From: Erysipelotrichaceae bacterium UBA2227
GTDB lineage: Bacteria > Bacillota_I > Bacilli_A > Erysipelotrichales > Erysipelotrichaceae
Direction: 5' to 3'
NCBI GenBank assembly: GCA_002348095.1
Contig: DDYT01000033.1
Location: 766-64,765 of the forward strand
Length of the DNA stretch: 64,000 bases
A program made the position numbers and the translations under genes. This document shows positions 16,939 to 26,093 of this stretch, piece by piece; within the stretch, counting starts at the first letter, position 1, and every line of letters starts with the position of its first letter. Under the pieces are notes generated by a model. It was given only the letters and a program-made list of their open reading frames with translations, searched no databases and was not told the DNA's origin.

Positions 16939-17634
16939 ATGTTTGCGGACCTTCATATTCATTCAGCGCTGTCGGCATGTGCCGACGATGATATGACGCC
17001 CAACAATATTTTGAACATGGCTGTCCTGAAGGGATTGAATGTCATTGCCGTTTGTGATCATAACAGCTGCAAACAACAGCCGGCCATCGCAAAAGCCGCC
17101 ATGGACAAACCGATTAAGGTCGTCTATGGTGTTGAAGTGACCAGCAGTGAAGAAGTTCATATTTTGTGTTATTTTCTTCGTTTGGAAGATTGCATGCGGT
17201 TTGATCTCTGGCTGGAAACCGTATTGCTTCCGATCGAAAACAATGAGAAGTTCTTCGGAAGACAGTTGATTTATGATGAGAATGATCAAATCACCTCAAA
17301 GGTCGATGTATGTCTTTCGATGGCGACGACGGCAACGCTCAAAGAAATCCTTTCGGTGGCTGATTCATATGATGGCAGATGCGTATTTGCCCATGCCATC
17401 GGTAAAAGTCACGGGATCATCCGTCAGTTGGGTTTTATTCCCAAGGATGTTTCCATCAGCGGGATCGAGGTCATCAAGCCCATTCATCAGATCGAACTGA
17501 CGAAAACGCATCCGCAACTTGCAGAGGTGTTGTGGTTCTACAATTCAGATGCGCATCAGCTGATCGATATCAGCGAAAAAGATTTCTATATTACCGGAAA
17601 ACAATGGAAAGAATTTTGGGGTGAATCATTATGA
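16939..17634 (+). CDS. PHP-domain phosphoesterase-like protein
   Basis: A 231-aa protein of the PHP (polymerase and histidinol phosphatase) superfamily, probably a metal-dependent phosphoesterase. Metal-ligand motifs are DLHIHSALSAC at the N-terminus, VCDHNSC, FAHAIGKSHG and NSDAHQ near the C-terminus. ATG 16939 is preferred, because the in-frame GTG at 16930 lies within the ribosome site GCGAAGGTG. The substrate is unknown. PHP proteins of this type recur in hydrogenase operons with HATPase genes, where they might remove a phosphoryl group or nucleotide signal; that is a guess. Confidence 0.8.
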   Translation: MFADLHIHSALSACADDDMTPNNILNMAVLKGLNVIAVCDHNSCKQQPAIAKAAMDKPIKVVYGVEVTSSEEVHILCYFLRLEDCMRFDLWLETVLLPIENNEKFFGRQLIYDENDQITSKVDVCLSMATTATLKEILSVADSYDGRCVFAHAIGKSHGIIRQLGFIPKDVSISGIEVIKPIHQIELTKTHPQLAEVLWFYNSDAHQLIDISEKDFYITGKQWKEFWGESL

Positions 17635-18221
17635 TGCAAGAGTTAGCTATGCATATCCTAGACATTGTCCATAATTCCATCCGGGCAGAAGCCAACTCGA
17701 TTACCGTGGATGTTTTCTGTAAAAAGAGTGAAGATGTTTGCGGATTTTCGGTGATTGATAACGGGATCGGCATGCGGGCGGATGTTTTGGATAAAGTATT
17801 GGATCCGTTTTTTACGACGCGTACGACCCGCAAGTTCGGTTTGGGACTGCCTTTGCTGAAAATGACATGTACGATGTGTGACGGTGATTTCTCGATCACA
17901 TCATTGCCGTGGCAAAAGACAGAGGTCATTGCCAAAATGAAGCGAAGTCATATGGATACACCGCCTTGGGGAGATTTGGCACAAACGTGGATGGAATGTT
18001 TCCACGCATTCCCATCAGGGCGTCTGATATTTAGTTTTGATTTTGATGATCACAAGGTCGTTATCGACAGCGAGGAGATCATCGAAGCTATCGGAGATCG
18101 TGAGTTGTGTCATGATTCTGCGGTACTGATTCAGTTAAGAGATTATGTGGCTGATCAAATAACACCATATTTAAGGGAGGAAAGTTATGAAATCATTGAG
18201 CGATTTGCAGCGCATTCGTGA
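17631..18221 (+). CDS. Stand-alone histidine-kinase-like HATPase
   Basis: A 196-aa GHKL ATPase. N-box HILDIVHNSIRAEA (8-21), G1 VIDNGIGM (41-48), the F-box DPFFTTRTTRK and G2 FGLGLPLLK (69-77) are all present. There is no DHp/histidine domain, no transmembrane segment and no sensor domain, so it needs a separate phosphoacceptor. The C-terminal 80 residues are unique and contain an AFPSGRLIFSFDFDDHKV segment. It starts within the PHP stop (ATGA) and overlaps the next gene by 35 bases. No response regulator is encoded in this window. Confidence 0.8.
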   Translation: MMQELAMHILDIVHNSIRAEANSITVDVFCKKSEDVCGFSVIDNGIGMRADVLDKVLDPFFTTRTTRKFGLGLPLLKMTCTMCDGDFSITSLPWQKTEVIAKMKRSHMDTPPWGDLAQTWMECFHAFPSGRLIFSFDFDDHKVVIDSEEIIEAIGDRELCHDSAVLIQLRDYVADQITPYLREESYEIIERFAAHS

Positions 18222-18558
18222 TGAAGCGAAAAAACGTGTCGGGATGCGCGAAGGCAATCAGGAATATCGTATCGTTGTCGGTATGGCTACCTGCGGCATT
18301 GCCGCCGGTGCACGTCCGGTACTGACAACGCTGGTAGAAGAAGCAGCGAAAAACAATTATCCGGTCACGGTCACACAGACCGGCTGTATCGGTATGTGCA
18401 CCTTGGAACCGATTGTGGAAGTATATGGTCCAAAAGGCGATAAAACGACCTATGTATTGATCGATCCGAAAAAAGCCGTTGAGATTTTGGAAGAGCATAT
18501 CGGAAAGGGCAAGGTAAAAACTGAGTATACCGTCGGTTCTTCGGGCGTAGCTTTATGA
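18187..18558 (+). CDS. [2Fe-2S] thioredoxin-like ferredoxin of the hydrogenase operon
   Basis: A 123-aa small ferredoxin of the NuoE-like thioredoxin fold, with ligands in MATCGIAAGA and CIGMC. It is often found between the HATPase and NuoF-like genes of [FeFe]-hydrogenase operons. A strong AGGGAGGAA site lies before ATG 18187. It overlaps the NuoF-like gene by 4 bases. It probably carries electrons to or within the complex, or acts as an exchangeable donor. Confidence 0.85.
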   Translation: MKSLSDLQRIRDEAKKRVGMREGNQEYRIVVGMATCGIAAGARPVLTTLVEEAAKNNYPVTVTQTGCIGMCTLEPIVEVYGPKGDKTTYVLIDPKKAVEILEEHIGKGKVKTEYTVGSSGVAL

Positions 18559-20354
18559 TGGAACGCGTCCATGTACTGGTTTGTGCGGGAACGGGCTGTA
18601 CGTCGTCTCAGTCCGATGTTATCGTCGAGAAATTTCGCAGTTATGTACGTCAGTTTGATTTGCAGGATGAAGTAAAGGTCATCAAGACCGGCTGTTTTGG
18701 TCTGTGTCAAAAAGGTCCGATCATTGCCATTCATCCGGATAAGACGTTTTACTGTCATGTCTTGCCCAGCGATGTCGAAGAAATCGTCGTAGAACATTTG
18801 TACAAAGGCCGTCCGGTCAAACGATTGGAACTGTCGGATATCGATGAAGAAACGAAAGAGAAAGTATTTGAAATTGAAAAAATCCGCTTTTATGCCAAGC
18901 AGATGCGTATTGCGCTGAAAAACTGCGGTGTCATCAATCCGGAAGATATCGATGAGTATATCGCTCAAGACGGATATATGGCTTTGGGTAAGGCACTTGA
19001 ATCGATGAAACCTCAGGAAGTCATTGATGAAATCAAGAAATCCGGATTGCGCGGCCGTGGGGGCGGCGGATTTTTGACCGGATTGAAGTGGCAGTTTGCT
19101 GCCAATCAGCCCAAAGGTCAGAAATACGTGATTTGTAATGCGGATGAGGGTGATCCCGGCGCATTTATGGATCGATCCATTCTGGAAGGCGATCCCCATT
19201 CGGTTCTTGAGGCCATGGCCATCGCCGGTTATGCGATCGGTGCGAATCACGGCTATGTTTATATTCGTGCGGAGTACCCGATTGCGGTCGAACGTTTGGA
19301 AATTGCTATCGAACAGGCGAAAAATTACGGGTTGTTAGGTAAAAAAATCCTTGGATCGAAGTTTGATTTCGACATCGAGATCCGTTTGGGCGCCGGCGCA
19401 TTTGTTTGCGGTGAGGAAACTGCGTTGATTGCTTCGATCGAAGGGAAACGCGGTATGCCGATGCCGAAACCGCCGTTTCCGGCGATCAGCGGTGTCTGGG
19501 GCAAGCCGACGATCATCAATAATGTTGAAACTTTTGCAAATGTACCCATTATCTTGCTGAAGGGAGCCGATTGGTTTGCTTCGATCGGTACCGAGAAGTC
19601 AAAGGGAACCAAAGTCTTTGCACTTGGCGGGAAAATCGTCAATACCGGCTTAGTTGAAATCCCGATGGGAACGACGCTTCGCGAAGTCATTTATGAAATC
19701 GGCGGGGGCTGTCCCAACAACAAGAACTTTAAAGCCGTTCAAACCGGCGGTCCTTCGGGCGGCTGTCTGACGGAAAATGATCTAGATACTCCGATCGACT
19801 TTGATAATCTGGTTGCTTTGGGTTCGATGATGGGTTCCGGCGGGATGATCGTGTTGGATGAAGACAACTGTATCGTCGATGTTGCCCGCTTTTATCTGGA
19901 TTTTATCGTTGATGAATCCTGTGGTAAATGTACTCCGTGTCGGGTAGGAACGAAACGGTTGCTTGAAATGCTCAATGACGTCTGTGAAGGGCGCGGTTCA
20001 CTTCAGACGCTCCATGATATGGAAGATTTGGCTTATAAAATCAAAGATACATCGCTGTGCGGTTTAGGACAGACTGCTCCCAACCCGGTCCTTTCTACCT
20101 TGCGTCTGTTTAGGGATGAGTATTTGGCGCATGTCGTCAAAAAGAAATGTCCTTCGGGTGTATGTAAGGCATTGCTCACGTATTCGATCATACGTGACAA
20201 GTGCCGCAAATGTTCACTGTGCGCAAAACAGTGTCCGACCGGTGCGATCACAGGTGTTCCGGGAAAAGAACCGTATGTCATCGATCCGAGCAAGTGCATC
20301 AAATGCGGCGCCTGTGTGACGGCATGCCGTTTTGATGCCGTTGTCAGGGTTTAG
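18555..20354 (+). CDS. NuoF-like FMN/NAD(P) subunit of [FeFe] hydrogenase (HydB/HndC type)
   Basis: The NAD(P)H-oxidising flavin subunit, 599 aa. Domains in order: N-terminal thioredoxin-like [2Fe-2S] (Cys10, Cys15, Cys47, Cys51); NuoF core with FMN loop GRGGGGFLTGLKW (167-179) and nucleotide-binding CGEETALIASIEGKRG; SLBB region; a [4Fe-4S] site ESCGKCTPCRVGT; and a C-terminal two-cluster ferredoxin (Cys550/553/556/560 and Cys581/584/587/591). This architecture matches HydB of trimeric hydrogenases. A second ATG at 18558 is possible. It is followed 8-11 bases later by hydA. Confidence 0.95.
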   Translation: MMERVHVLVCAGTGCTSSQSDVIVEKFRSYVRQFDLQDEVKVIKTGCFGLCQKGPIIAIHPDKTFYCHVLPSDVEEIVVEHLYKGRPVKRLELSDIDEETKEKVFEIEKIRFYAKQMRIALKNCGVINPEDIDEYIAQDGYMALGKALESMKPQEVIDEIKKSGLRGRGGGGFLTGLKWQFAANQPKGQKYVICNADEGDPGAFMDRSILEGDPHSVLEAMAIAGYAIGANHGYVYIRAEYPIAVERLEIAIEQAKNYGLLGKKILGSKFDFDIEIRLGAGAFVCGEETALIASIEGKRGMPMPKPPFPAISGVWGKPTIINNVETFANVPIILLKGADWFASIGTEKSKGTKVFALGGKIVNTGLVEIPMGTTLREVIYEIGGGCPNNKNFKAVQTGGPSGGCLTENDLDTPIDFDNLVALGSMMGSGGMIVLDEDNCIVDVARFYLDFIVDESCGKCTPCRVGTKRLLEMLNDVCEGRGSLQTLHDMEDLAYKIKDTSLCGLGQTAPNPVLSTLRLFRDEYLAHVVKKKCPSGVCKALLTYSIIRDKCRKCSLCAKQCPTGAITGVPGKEPYVIDPSKCIKCGACVTACRFDAVVRV

Positions 20355-20365
20355 GAGGTAAGATG

Positions 20366-22114
20366 ATGATCAATATAAAAATTAACAATATCCCGGTCAC
20401 GGTTGAACCGGGAGCAACGATTCTGACCGCCGCTCAAAAAGCCGGCATCAAGATCCCGACTCTGTGCTATCTGAAGGACTGCACGGAAACCGGTGCCTGC
20501 CGGGTATGTACCGTAGAAGTCAAAGGTTCAAGAACCTTAGGTGCTGCGTGTGTTTATCCGGTATCTGAAGGTATGGAAGTATATACACATTCTGCCCGTG
20601 CCATCGAAGCACGCAAAAATACGGTCAGCCTGATCCTTTCGAATCACTCGAAGGACTGCCTGTCCTGCATCCGCAATCAAAACTGTGAACTTCAGTCACT
20701 TTCCGACAGCCTGGGCATCCGCGATGTCAAATATGAAGGAGAACGGACGGCGATCACTTATGATGATGTTGCTTTCGGAATCGTCCGCGATACCTCAAAA
20801 TGTATCCTTTGCGGACGTTGCGTTGAGACGTGCAAGAATGTTCAGGGTTTAGGAATCTTGGGTTACATCGATCGGGGCTTTAAGACCAAAGTCGGTCCGG
20901 TCATGGATAAGAGTTTTGCCAATGTAAACTGTATGCAATGCGGTCAGTGTATCAATGTCTGTCCGGTCGGCGCATTGGCAGAAAAAGAAGAAATCCATCA
21001 GGTCGTTCAGGCATTGAGCGATCCGAAAAAACATGTCATCGTCCAGACTGCTCCGGCTATCCGAGCATCTTTAGGCGAAGAGTTCGGGATGCCCATCGGC
21101 TCAAGAGTCACCGGGAAAATGGTCGCTGCCTTGCGTCGCATCGGTTTTGCTAAGGTGTATGATACCAACTATGCCGCTGACTTGACAATCATGGAAGAGG
21201 GGACAGAGTTCTTACACCGTTTCAGCGAAAAAGGCACCTTGCCGATGATTACCTCGTGTTCTCCGGGATGGGTGCGTTATCTGGAGTTTGAATATCCGGA
21301 TCTGATCCCGCATCTTTCGACCTGCAAATCCCCGCACATGATGTTTGGGGCGATTTTGAAGTCGTACTATGCGAAAACCAAAGGAATCAATCCGAAAGAT
21401 ATGTATGTCGTATCCATCATGCCGTGCGTTGCGAAAAAAGAAGAAAAAGAGCGCAGGGAAATGATCAAGAATGAGATGAAAGATGTTGATGCAGTGTTAA
21501 CGACGCGCGAGCTGGCCCGTCTGATCAAACTTTACGGAATCGATTTTGCATATCTCGATGATGAAGAATATGATCAGGATATGTTTGGTGAGTACACCGG
21601 AGCCGGTGTCATCTTCGGTGTTACCGGAGGGGTCATGGAGGCGGCATTGCGTACCGTGTATGTCAAGCTGACCAACAAAGAACTTGATGACGTGAAGTTT
21701 GAAGCTGTCCGCGGTATTCACGGAATCAAAGAAGCGACCATTTCCATCGATGGTACCGACATCAGAGTGGCTGTTGCTCACAGCATGACGTTGGCAAAAC
21801 CGTTGCTGGATGATATCCGTAAAGGGAAGTCACCGTATCATTTCATCGAAATCATGGGTTGTCCGGGCGGATGTATCAATGGCGGCGGGCAGTCGATCGT
21901 CAATGCGACCATCCGTAACAAGTATCCCAACAATCAATGGCTCAAGCTGCGTGCCAAGGCGATTTATGCAGAAGATGAAGCCCGTCCGGTCCGTCAATCC
22001 CACAAGAACTCTCAGATCTTAGCCCTGTACGAGAACTTCTTGCACGAGCCGTGCGGACATGTTTCGCATAAGCTGCTGCACACCCACTACACTCCGAGAA
22101 AACGATTTAAGTAA
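20366..22114 (+). CDS. hydA: [FeFe] hydrogenase catalytic subunit HydA
   Basis: Produces or oxidises H2 at the H-cluster. Domains: N-terminal [2Fe-2S] (Cys35, 40, 46, 49 and 63 region), the His-Cys3 [4Fe-4S] site HSKDCLSCIRNQNC, two [4Fe-4S] motifs (CILCGRCVETC and CMQCGQCINVC), the H-domain, and the C-terminal small-subunit-like tail (LHEPCGHVSHKLLHTHY). H-cluster motifs: L1 TSCSPGW (about 297-303), L2 MPCVAKKE (about 353-360), L3 EIMGCPGGCINGGGQ (about 496-510). Residue numbers are counted from an alternative ATG at 20363. In L1 the usual second cysteine, a proton-transfer residue, is serine. ATG 20366 has the better spacing from TAGGAGGT (20352-20359). The hydE/F/G maturation genes are not in the window. 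Confidence 0.96.
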   Translation: MINIKINNIPVTVEPGATILTAAQKAGIKIPTLCYLKDCTETGACRVCTVEVKGSRTLGAACVYPVSEGMEVYTHSARAIEARKNTVSLILSNHSKDCLSCIRNQNCELQSLSDSLGIRDVKYEGERTAITYDDVAFGIVRDTSKCILCGRCVETCKNVQGLGILGYIDRGFKTKVGPVMDKSFANVNCMQCGQCINVCPVGALAEKEEIHQVVQALSDPKKHVIVQTAPAIRASLGEEFGMPIGSRVTGKMVAALRRIGFAKVYDTNYAADLTIMEEGTEFLHRFSEKGTLPMITSCSPGWVRYLEFEYPDLIPHLSTCKSPHMMFGAILKSYYAKTKGINPKDMYVVSIMPCVAKKEEKERREMIKNEMKDVDAVLTTRELARLIKLYGIDFAYLDDEEYDQDMFGEYTGAGVIFGVTGGVMEAALRTVYVKLTNKELDDVKFEAVRGIHGIKEATISIDGTDIRVAVAHSMTLAKPLLDDIRKGKSPYHFIEIMGCPGGCINGGGQSIVNATIRNKYPNNQWLKLRAKAIYAEDEARPVRQSHKNSQILALYENFLHEPCGHVSHKLLHTHYTPRKRFK

Positions 22115-22124
22115 TCTGACACAA

Positions 22125-22152
22125 AAAAGCCGGGATATCAGTCCCGGCTTTT
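22125..22152. terminator. Bidirectional terminator between hydA and the beta-propeller gene
   Basis: Perfect 11-base stem AAAAGCCGGGA / TCCCGGCTTTT with a 6-base loop. It has T-rich tracts on both strands, so it serves both convergent genes. Confidence 0.9.
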
Positions 22153-22157
22153 GCATC

Positions 22158-24044
22158 TTATTTGTTGATTTGCTTAACAACGCTCAGTGTTTCGATGTCA
22201 AGAATGGTAAACATCTTGTCAGAGAGCAGGTATACATATTCATCGATATGGACAATCCGCTGGATCGAATGGTCGCCTTCCTTGCTGGTCGGTTTCTGTT
22301 CGATTTTTCCTCTTACCTTCAGATTTCCATTCGGATCGATTTCGACAAACACGGCTTGATTGACATAATAATACTTTTCATCGGAGCTTACGGCTACATT
22401 GTAATCATTGATGGTAAAGGCTAAAAGATTTTTGCCTTTAACATACAGGACGGCTTTGTGGTCATACAGGGCTTCCGCATATGTATATTCAGATCCGATC
22501 ATCAGGTTTTTGAGTTCCTTCGGATTCAATTCATCTGCCACATCAAACAGGGAGATCTTCAGTGCACCGGTAATCAGACGGCCGTCGGGCTGGACTTTGA
22601 CGTCCTTACCGATACCGAAAACCAGATTGCCTTCGATAGTATGCAGATAATTGGAGAATCCAGGGATTTTCAGTTCACCCAAGATCTTCGGCTGATTTGC
22701 ACTTAAGTCAATGACGAAGAACGGGTCCACTTGCTCAAAAGTAACCATATAGACGCGATCACCGGTAAAGCGTACGGAGTAAATAGTTTCGCCTTTGGCA
22801 ATATTGCCTAAATGTCCGACTTGTTTCATACTCGAATCAAGAACATAGACATGATTTTCGGTTTCCCACTGCTGATTCAATGCGTACTTTTGCGTTGTGG
22901 TGGCGATACGGAGTTTACCGTCATGTTCATCCATGGCAAACTGATTGATCAGATAACCATCCACTGTTCCGCTGGAAAGCAGTTTGATTCCGTTTTCAAT
23001 ATTGAACTTATAAACTTCAGTCTTGACAGATCCGTCATAAAATCCGGTCAGTGCGTTGTACTGCGGCCATTTCTGAGTAGCGATGTACAAGTTTTCCCGG
23101 GTTGCCATTACTGTTCCGGCACCGGCCATAATGGCTTCCATTTCAGTTTTGAAACCTTCACCCAAGATCATGGTCGTTACGGTCGTCATATCGGTAGAAT
23201 CCGGAATGCCGATCACTTTGACACTGGTCGCATCGATCAGTTTTGCCTTTTCATCATCGACACGATAAGAAGGCAGCACTTCGTTGAGGTTGACGTCACC
23301 GGCACTGCCATCGGTCGAACCTTCCGCAAAACCGCGGTACATACCCCAGTAACCGCCCTTGTTGGTAACCAAGACGATTTTGTCATCGATTTTACGGGCA
23401 GCGAGTCCGTATCCTTCGACTTCAAGGGATTTGACTTTCTTGATTTGCGTACGGTCGGAAATATCGTAAACAACGATGCGCTGATACGATTTTCCCCACC
23501 AGAACATGGCTTTGCCGCCGATCGGCTCATCCGCTTTCGGTTCACCGTCATCCGGTTTTTGATCGCCTTCGGGTTCCGGCTGATATGCTTCCCAGCGATT
23601 GCCCAGCAGCACAAGGTAATTATCGTGTAAGAACATCTGATAATAATAAGCATTTTCTTCAAAGGTTTTTTCCAGGATCAAACCGGCTTCTTCCACCGGG
23701 AATGCCCGAAGGATACGCAAGCGGTTGTTGGTCAGCTGGTAAATATACAATCCGTCGGTTTTAATGATGTCTGCCTCATCGACACCGGAAATCTGATTGT
23801 TCGTCCCGGTGAAATCCGGCTTGGCAGCTGCGCGGTCATCGGTCGCAAACTCCGGAGCTCCCGGTAAAACAGGGTATCCGGCATTCATTTTGCTGCGTAT
23901 GCTGCGAATGATTTGTTTGAGATGTGTTTCACTGGTTACTGCCGTTACTTTGGCATCGGCAACCAGTTCTTTTTTACGTTCGAAATGTGCAAAAGGGAGT
24001 ACAAGCAAAAAGGCAATGATCAATATCCAAAAACTTTTTTTCAT
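22158..24044 (-). CDS. Secreted beta-propeller domain protein
   Basis: A 628-aa exported protein of the bacterial beta-propeller family marked by the segment TNNQISGVDEADIIKTDG (about residues 80-98) followed by YIYQLTNNRLRIL. A signal anchor (KKSFWILIIAFLLVLPFAHF) opens the protein; the rest is repeating beta-strand blades with many YxV/IxxL strands and a Pro/Glu/Asp-rich insert (PEPEGDQKPDDGEPK). Function unknown; it is expected on the cell surface. The start is ATG 24044 (minus), preceded by GAGGAGGG; an upstream in-frame ATG at 24074 has no ribosome site. A possible extended -10 (TGCTATTCT, minus) lies at 24073-24065. Confidence 0.8.
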   Translation of the reverse strand: MKKSFWILIIAFLLVLPFAHFERKKELVADAKVTAVTSETHLKQIIRSIRSKMNAGYPVLPGAPEFATDDRAAAKPDFTGTNNQISGVDEADIIKTDGLYIYQLTNNRLRILRAFPVEEAGLILEKTFEENAYYYQMFLHDNYLVLLGNRWEAYQPEPEGDQKPDDGEPKADEPIGGKAMFWWGKSYQRIVVYDISDRTQIKKVKSLEVEGYGLAARKIDDKIVLVTNKGGYWGMYRGFAEGSTDGSAGDVNLNEVLPSYRVDDEKAKLIDATSVKVIGIPDSTDMTTVTTMILGEGFKTEMEAIMAGAGTVMATRENLYIATQKWPQYNALTGFYDGSVKTEVYKFNIENGIKLLSSGTVDGYLINQFAMDEHDGKLRIATTTQKYALNQQWETENHVYVLDSSMKQVGHLGNIAKGETIYSVRFTGDRVYMVTFEQVDPFFVIDLSANQPKILGELKIPGFSNYLHTIEGNLVFGIGKDVKVQPDGRLITGALKISLFDVADELNPKELKNLMIGSEYTYAEALYDHKAVLYVKGKNLLAFTINDYNVAVSSDEKYYYVNQAVFVEIDPNGNLKVRGKIEQKPTSKEGDHSIQRIVHIDEYVYLLSDKMFTILDIETLSVVKQINK

Positions 24045-24137
24045 AAGGAGCCCTCCTCGAGTATAGAATAGCATATCCGCGTTTTTTTACCTGAAATCCT
24101 GTACAAGATGCACAGAAAATCGGCTAACTTGCATAAG

Positions 24138-24158
24138 AAAACTGTCATTTCGACAGTT
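24138..24158 (-). terminator. Terminator of proS overlapping its stop codon
   Basis: On the minus strand, AACTGTC and GACAGTT form a 7-base stem followed by TTTTCTTA. The proS stop codon (24147-24145) sits in the 3' part of the hairpin. Confidence 0.75.
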
Positions 24159-25851
24159 GTTCTTTCATTAATGATTTTACCTGTTCAAGAGCTTCGCTGA
24201 TGGATATCAGTTTGCTTTCATTCTGACCGCGAACCTTCAGTTCAACCAGGTCCTGATCCACGGTTTTTCCGACGGTAATCCGAAGGGGGATACCGAGCAA
24301 ATCCATGTCGTTAAACTTGACGCCGGCACGCTGATCACGGTCATCGAGGACGGTATCGATGCCTGCCTCGATAAAACGATTATACAGCAGATTACCGATG
24401 TCCACTTGCTTCTCGACTTTCAGATTGATTATGACGATGGCGACTTCGAAAGGGGCTACGGCCATCGGCCAGCGAATGCCGAACTCGTCATGATTCTGCT
24501 CGGCCAAAGCCGCCAGACAGCGACCCGGACCAATTCCGTACGAGCCCATTACGACCGGATGAAGCTGATTGCCGGAATCGAGATATTCGAGATTCATGGC
24601 CTTAGAATACTTATCGCCCAATTTGAAGGTGTTGCCGATTTCGATGCCGTGTTTAAAATGGACATGACCGGTGCAGTTCGGACAACGGTCACCTTCCATG
24701 ATCTGACGGACATCACCGATGACCTTAATATTAAAATCCGAAAGATTGACATTCTTATAGTGATGATCGGTTTGGTTGGCACCAACGATGAAATTGCGGA
24801 GTTTGACGACTTCATTGTCTGCAACGATCTGAATCGAAAGTCCGATCGGTCCGGCAAAACCAACTGCGGCATTCGTCACATCTTCAACGATGGCGGCAGG
24901 GGCAAGTTCGATCGAGGATCCGCCCAGCAGTTTACGAACTTTTGTTTCATTCACTTCATGATCACCGCGCACCATGACCGCAACCGGAATGTCATCGATC
25001 AGGTAAATGAGGGTTTTGACAAACTGAGTCACCGGCAACCCAAAGAATCCCGAGACTTCCTCGATCGTTTTTGCTTTCGGTGTAAACACAAGTTCCTTTG
25101 TTTCCAACGAAGTATTGGACATCGGATCTTTACTGACACACGCAGCGACTTCAAGATTGGAAGCATACCCGCACGCATCACACAAAACCAAAATATCTTC
25201 GCCGATATCGGTCACAGCCTGAAATTCTTCTGATAGCATCCCGCCCATGACCCCGGTATCTGCCGTAACGATTTTATAATCGATTTTCATACGGTCAAAA
25301 GAATTTTTGTACGCATCAAACATCCGCTGATACGATAAATTCAATCCTTCGACATCCGTATCAAACGAATAAGCGTCTTTCATAATGAACTCACGAACGC
25401 GGATCAATCCGAAACGGGGACGCGGCTCGTCACGGAACTTCGTCTGAAACTGATACAGATTGATCGGCATGTCTTTGTACGATCTGATGTGCATGGCTGC
25501 CGCAGCTGCAAACAGCTCTTCATGGGTGGGGCCTAACACGAACGGCTTGTTGAAGCGGTCTTTCAGTGAAAACATGCTCGAACCGAAACCTTCTCGACGC
25601 CCGGAAGCTATATACACTTCCTCGGGGATCAGCGAAGGCATCAGTACTTCCTGTGCGCCGGCTGCATTCATTTCTTCACGAACGATGTTCTCGATTTTCT
25701 TTAATACTTTATATCCCAAGGGCAGATACATGTACACACCGGAAGAACTTTTCTTGATCATCCCGCTGCGCACCAAAAGGTTGCCGCTGATCGAATCTTC
25801 GTCCTTAACATTTTCTCTTAATGTGTAAAAATAGCTTTTGTTCAGTTTCAT
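24145..25851 (-). CDS. proS: Prolyl-tRNA synthetase, bacterial type with editing domain
   Basis: Charges tRNA-Pro. Class II core with motif 1 in SSSGVYMYLPLGYKVLKKIE, motif 2 FRDEPRPRFGLIRVREFIMKD, an inserted Ala-Pro editing domain (roughly residues 230-390, with FVKTLIYLIDD and MVRGDHEVNE), motif 3 SYGIGPGRCLAALAEQ, and the anticodon domain. 568 aa is normal. ATG 25851 is 7 bases after GAGGTGA (25864-25858, minus); ATG 25857 touches that site and is unlikely. Unlike thrS, trpS and alaS it has no T-box: the leader is only about 25 bases. Confidence 0.95.
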   Translation of the reverse strand: MKLNKSYFYTLRENVKDEDSISGNLLVRSGMIKKSSSGVYMYLPLGYKVLKKIENIVREEMNAAGAQEVLMPSLIPEEVYIASGRREGFGSSMFSLKDRFNKPFVLGPTHEELFAAAAAMHIRSYKDMPINLYQFQTKFRDEPRPRFGLIRVREFIMKDAYSFDTDVEGLNLSYQRMFDAYKNSFDRMKIDYKIVTADTGVMGGMLSEEFQAVTDIGEDILVLCDACGYASNLEVAACVSKDPMSNTSLETKELVFTPKAKTIEEVSGFFGLPVTQFVKTLIYLIDDIPVAVMVRGDHEVNETKVRKLLGGSSIELAPAAIVEDVTNAAVGFAGPIGLSIQIVADNEVVKLRNFIVGANQTDHHYKNVNLSDFNIKVIGDVRQIMEGDRCPNCTGHVHFKHGIEIGNTFKLGDKYSKAMNLEYLDSGNQLHPVVMGSYGIGPGRCLAALAEQNHDEFGIRWPMAVAPFEVAIVIINLKVEKQVDIGNLLYNRFIEAGIDTVLDDRDQRAGVKFNDMDLLGIPLRITVGKTVDQDLVELKVRGQNESKLISISEALEQVKSLMKEQLSK

Positions 25852-25878
25852 AAACATTCACCTCAGTTAATCTCATTG

Positions 25879-25907
25879 ATTATAACACATCAATTTGTAA
25901 AGTGACA
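25879..25907 (-). promoter_or_regulatory. Promoter of proS
   Basis: On the minus strand TATAAT (25884-25879) is preceded by TGT (extended -10). A weak -35 TGTCAC (25907-25902) lies 17 bases upstream. Confidence 0.6.
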
Positions 25908-26036
25908 TATTCCGAAGGGAAAGCAGAGCAAAAAGCGGAATTTTGCGGTTTTCTGTTTGAAAAAACTTATGAAAAATGATGTAAAAAATTGCAAATCATG
26001 TAAGTGAAAAAAGTATCATATTCATAAAAAAAGTTA

Positions 26037-26064
26037 TTGATTTCACATGCAATTCTGATATTAT
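26037..26064 (+). promoter_or_regulatory. Promoter of the FMN_bind lipoprotein gene
   Basis: TTGATT at 26037-26042 and TATTAT at 26059-26064 are spaced by 16 bases. The region around it (25910-26090) is AT-rich and holds nothing else I recognise. Confidence 0.6.
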
Positions 26065-26093
26065 ATAAATGCAGTCTAGAAAGGGACATGTAG

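Noticed and set aside
18450..19250. A 266-codon minus-strand ORF across the ferredoxin and NuoF-like genes
   Set aside because: It lies wholly antisense to conserved hydrogenase genes and has no ribosome site or motif.
22812..23630. A 272-codon plus-strand ORF opposite the beta-propeller gene
   Set aside because: No family resemblance, no ribosome site, and the opposite strand encodes a clear exported protein.
24406..25233. A 275-codon plus-strand ORF opposite proS
   Set aside because: It is a shadow of the proS coding strand with no recognisable motifs.
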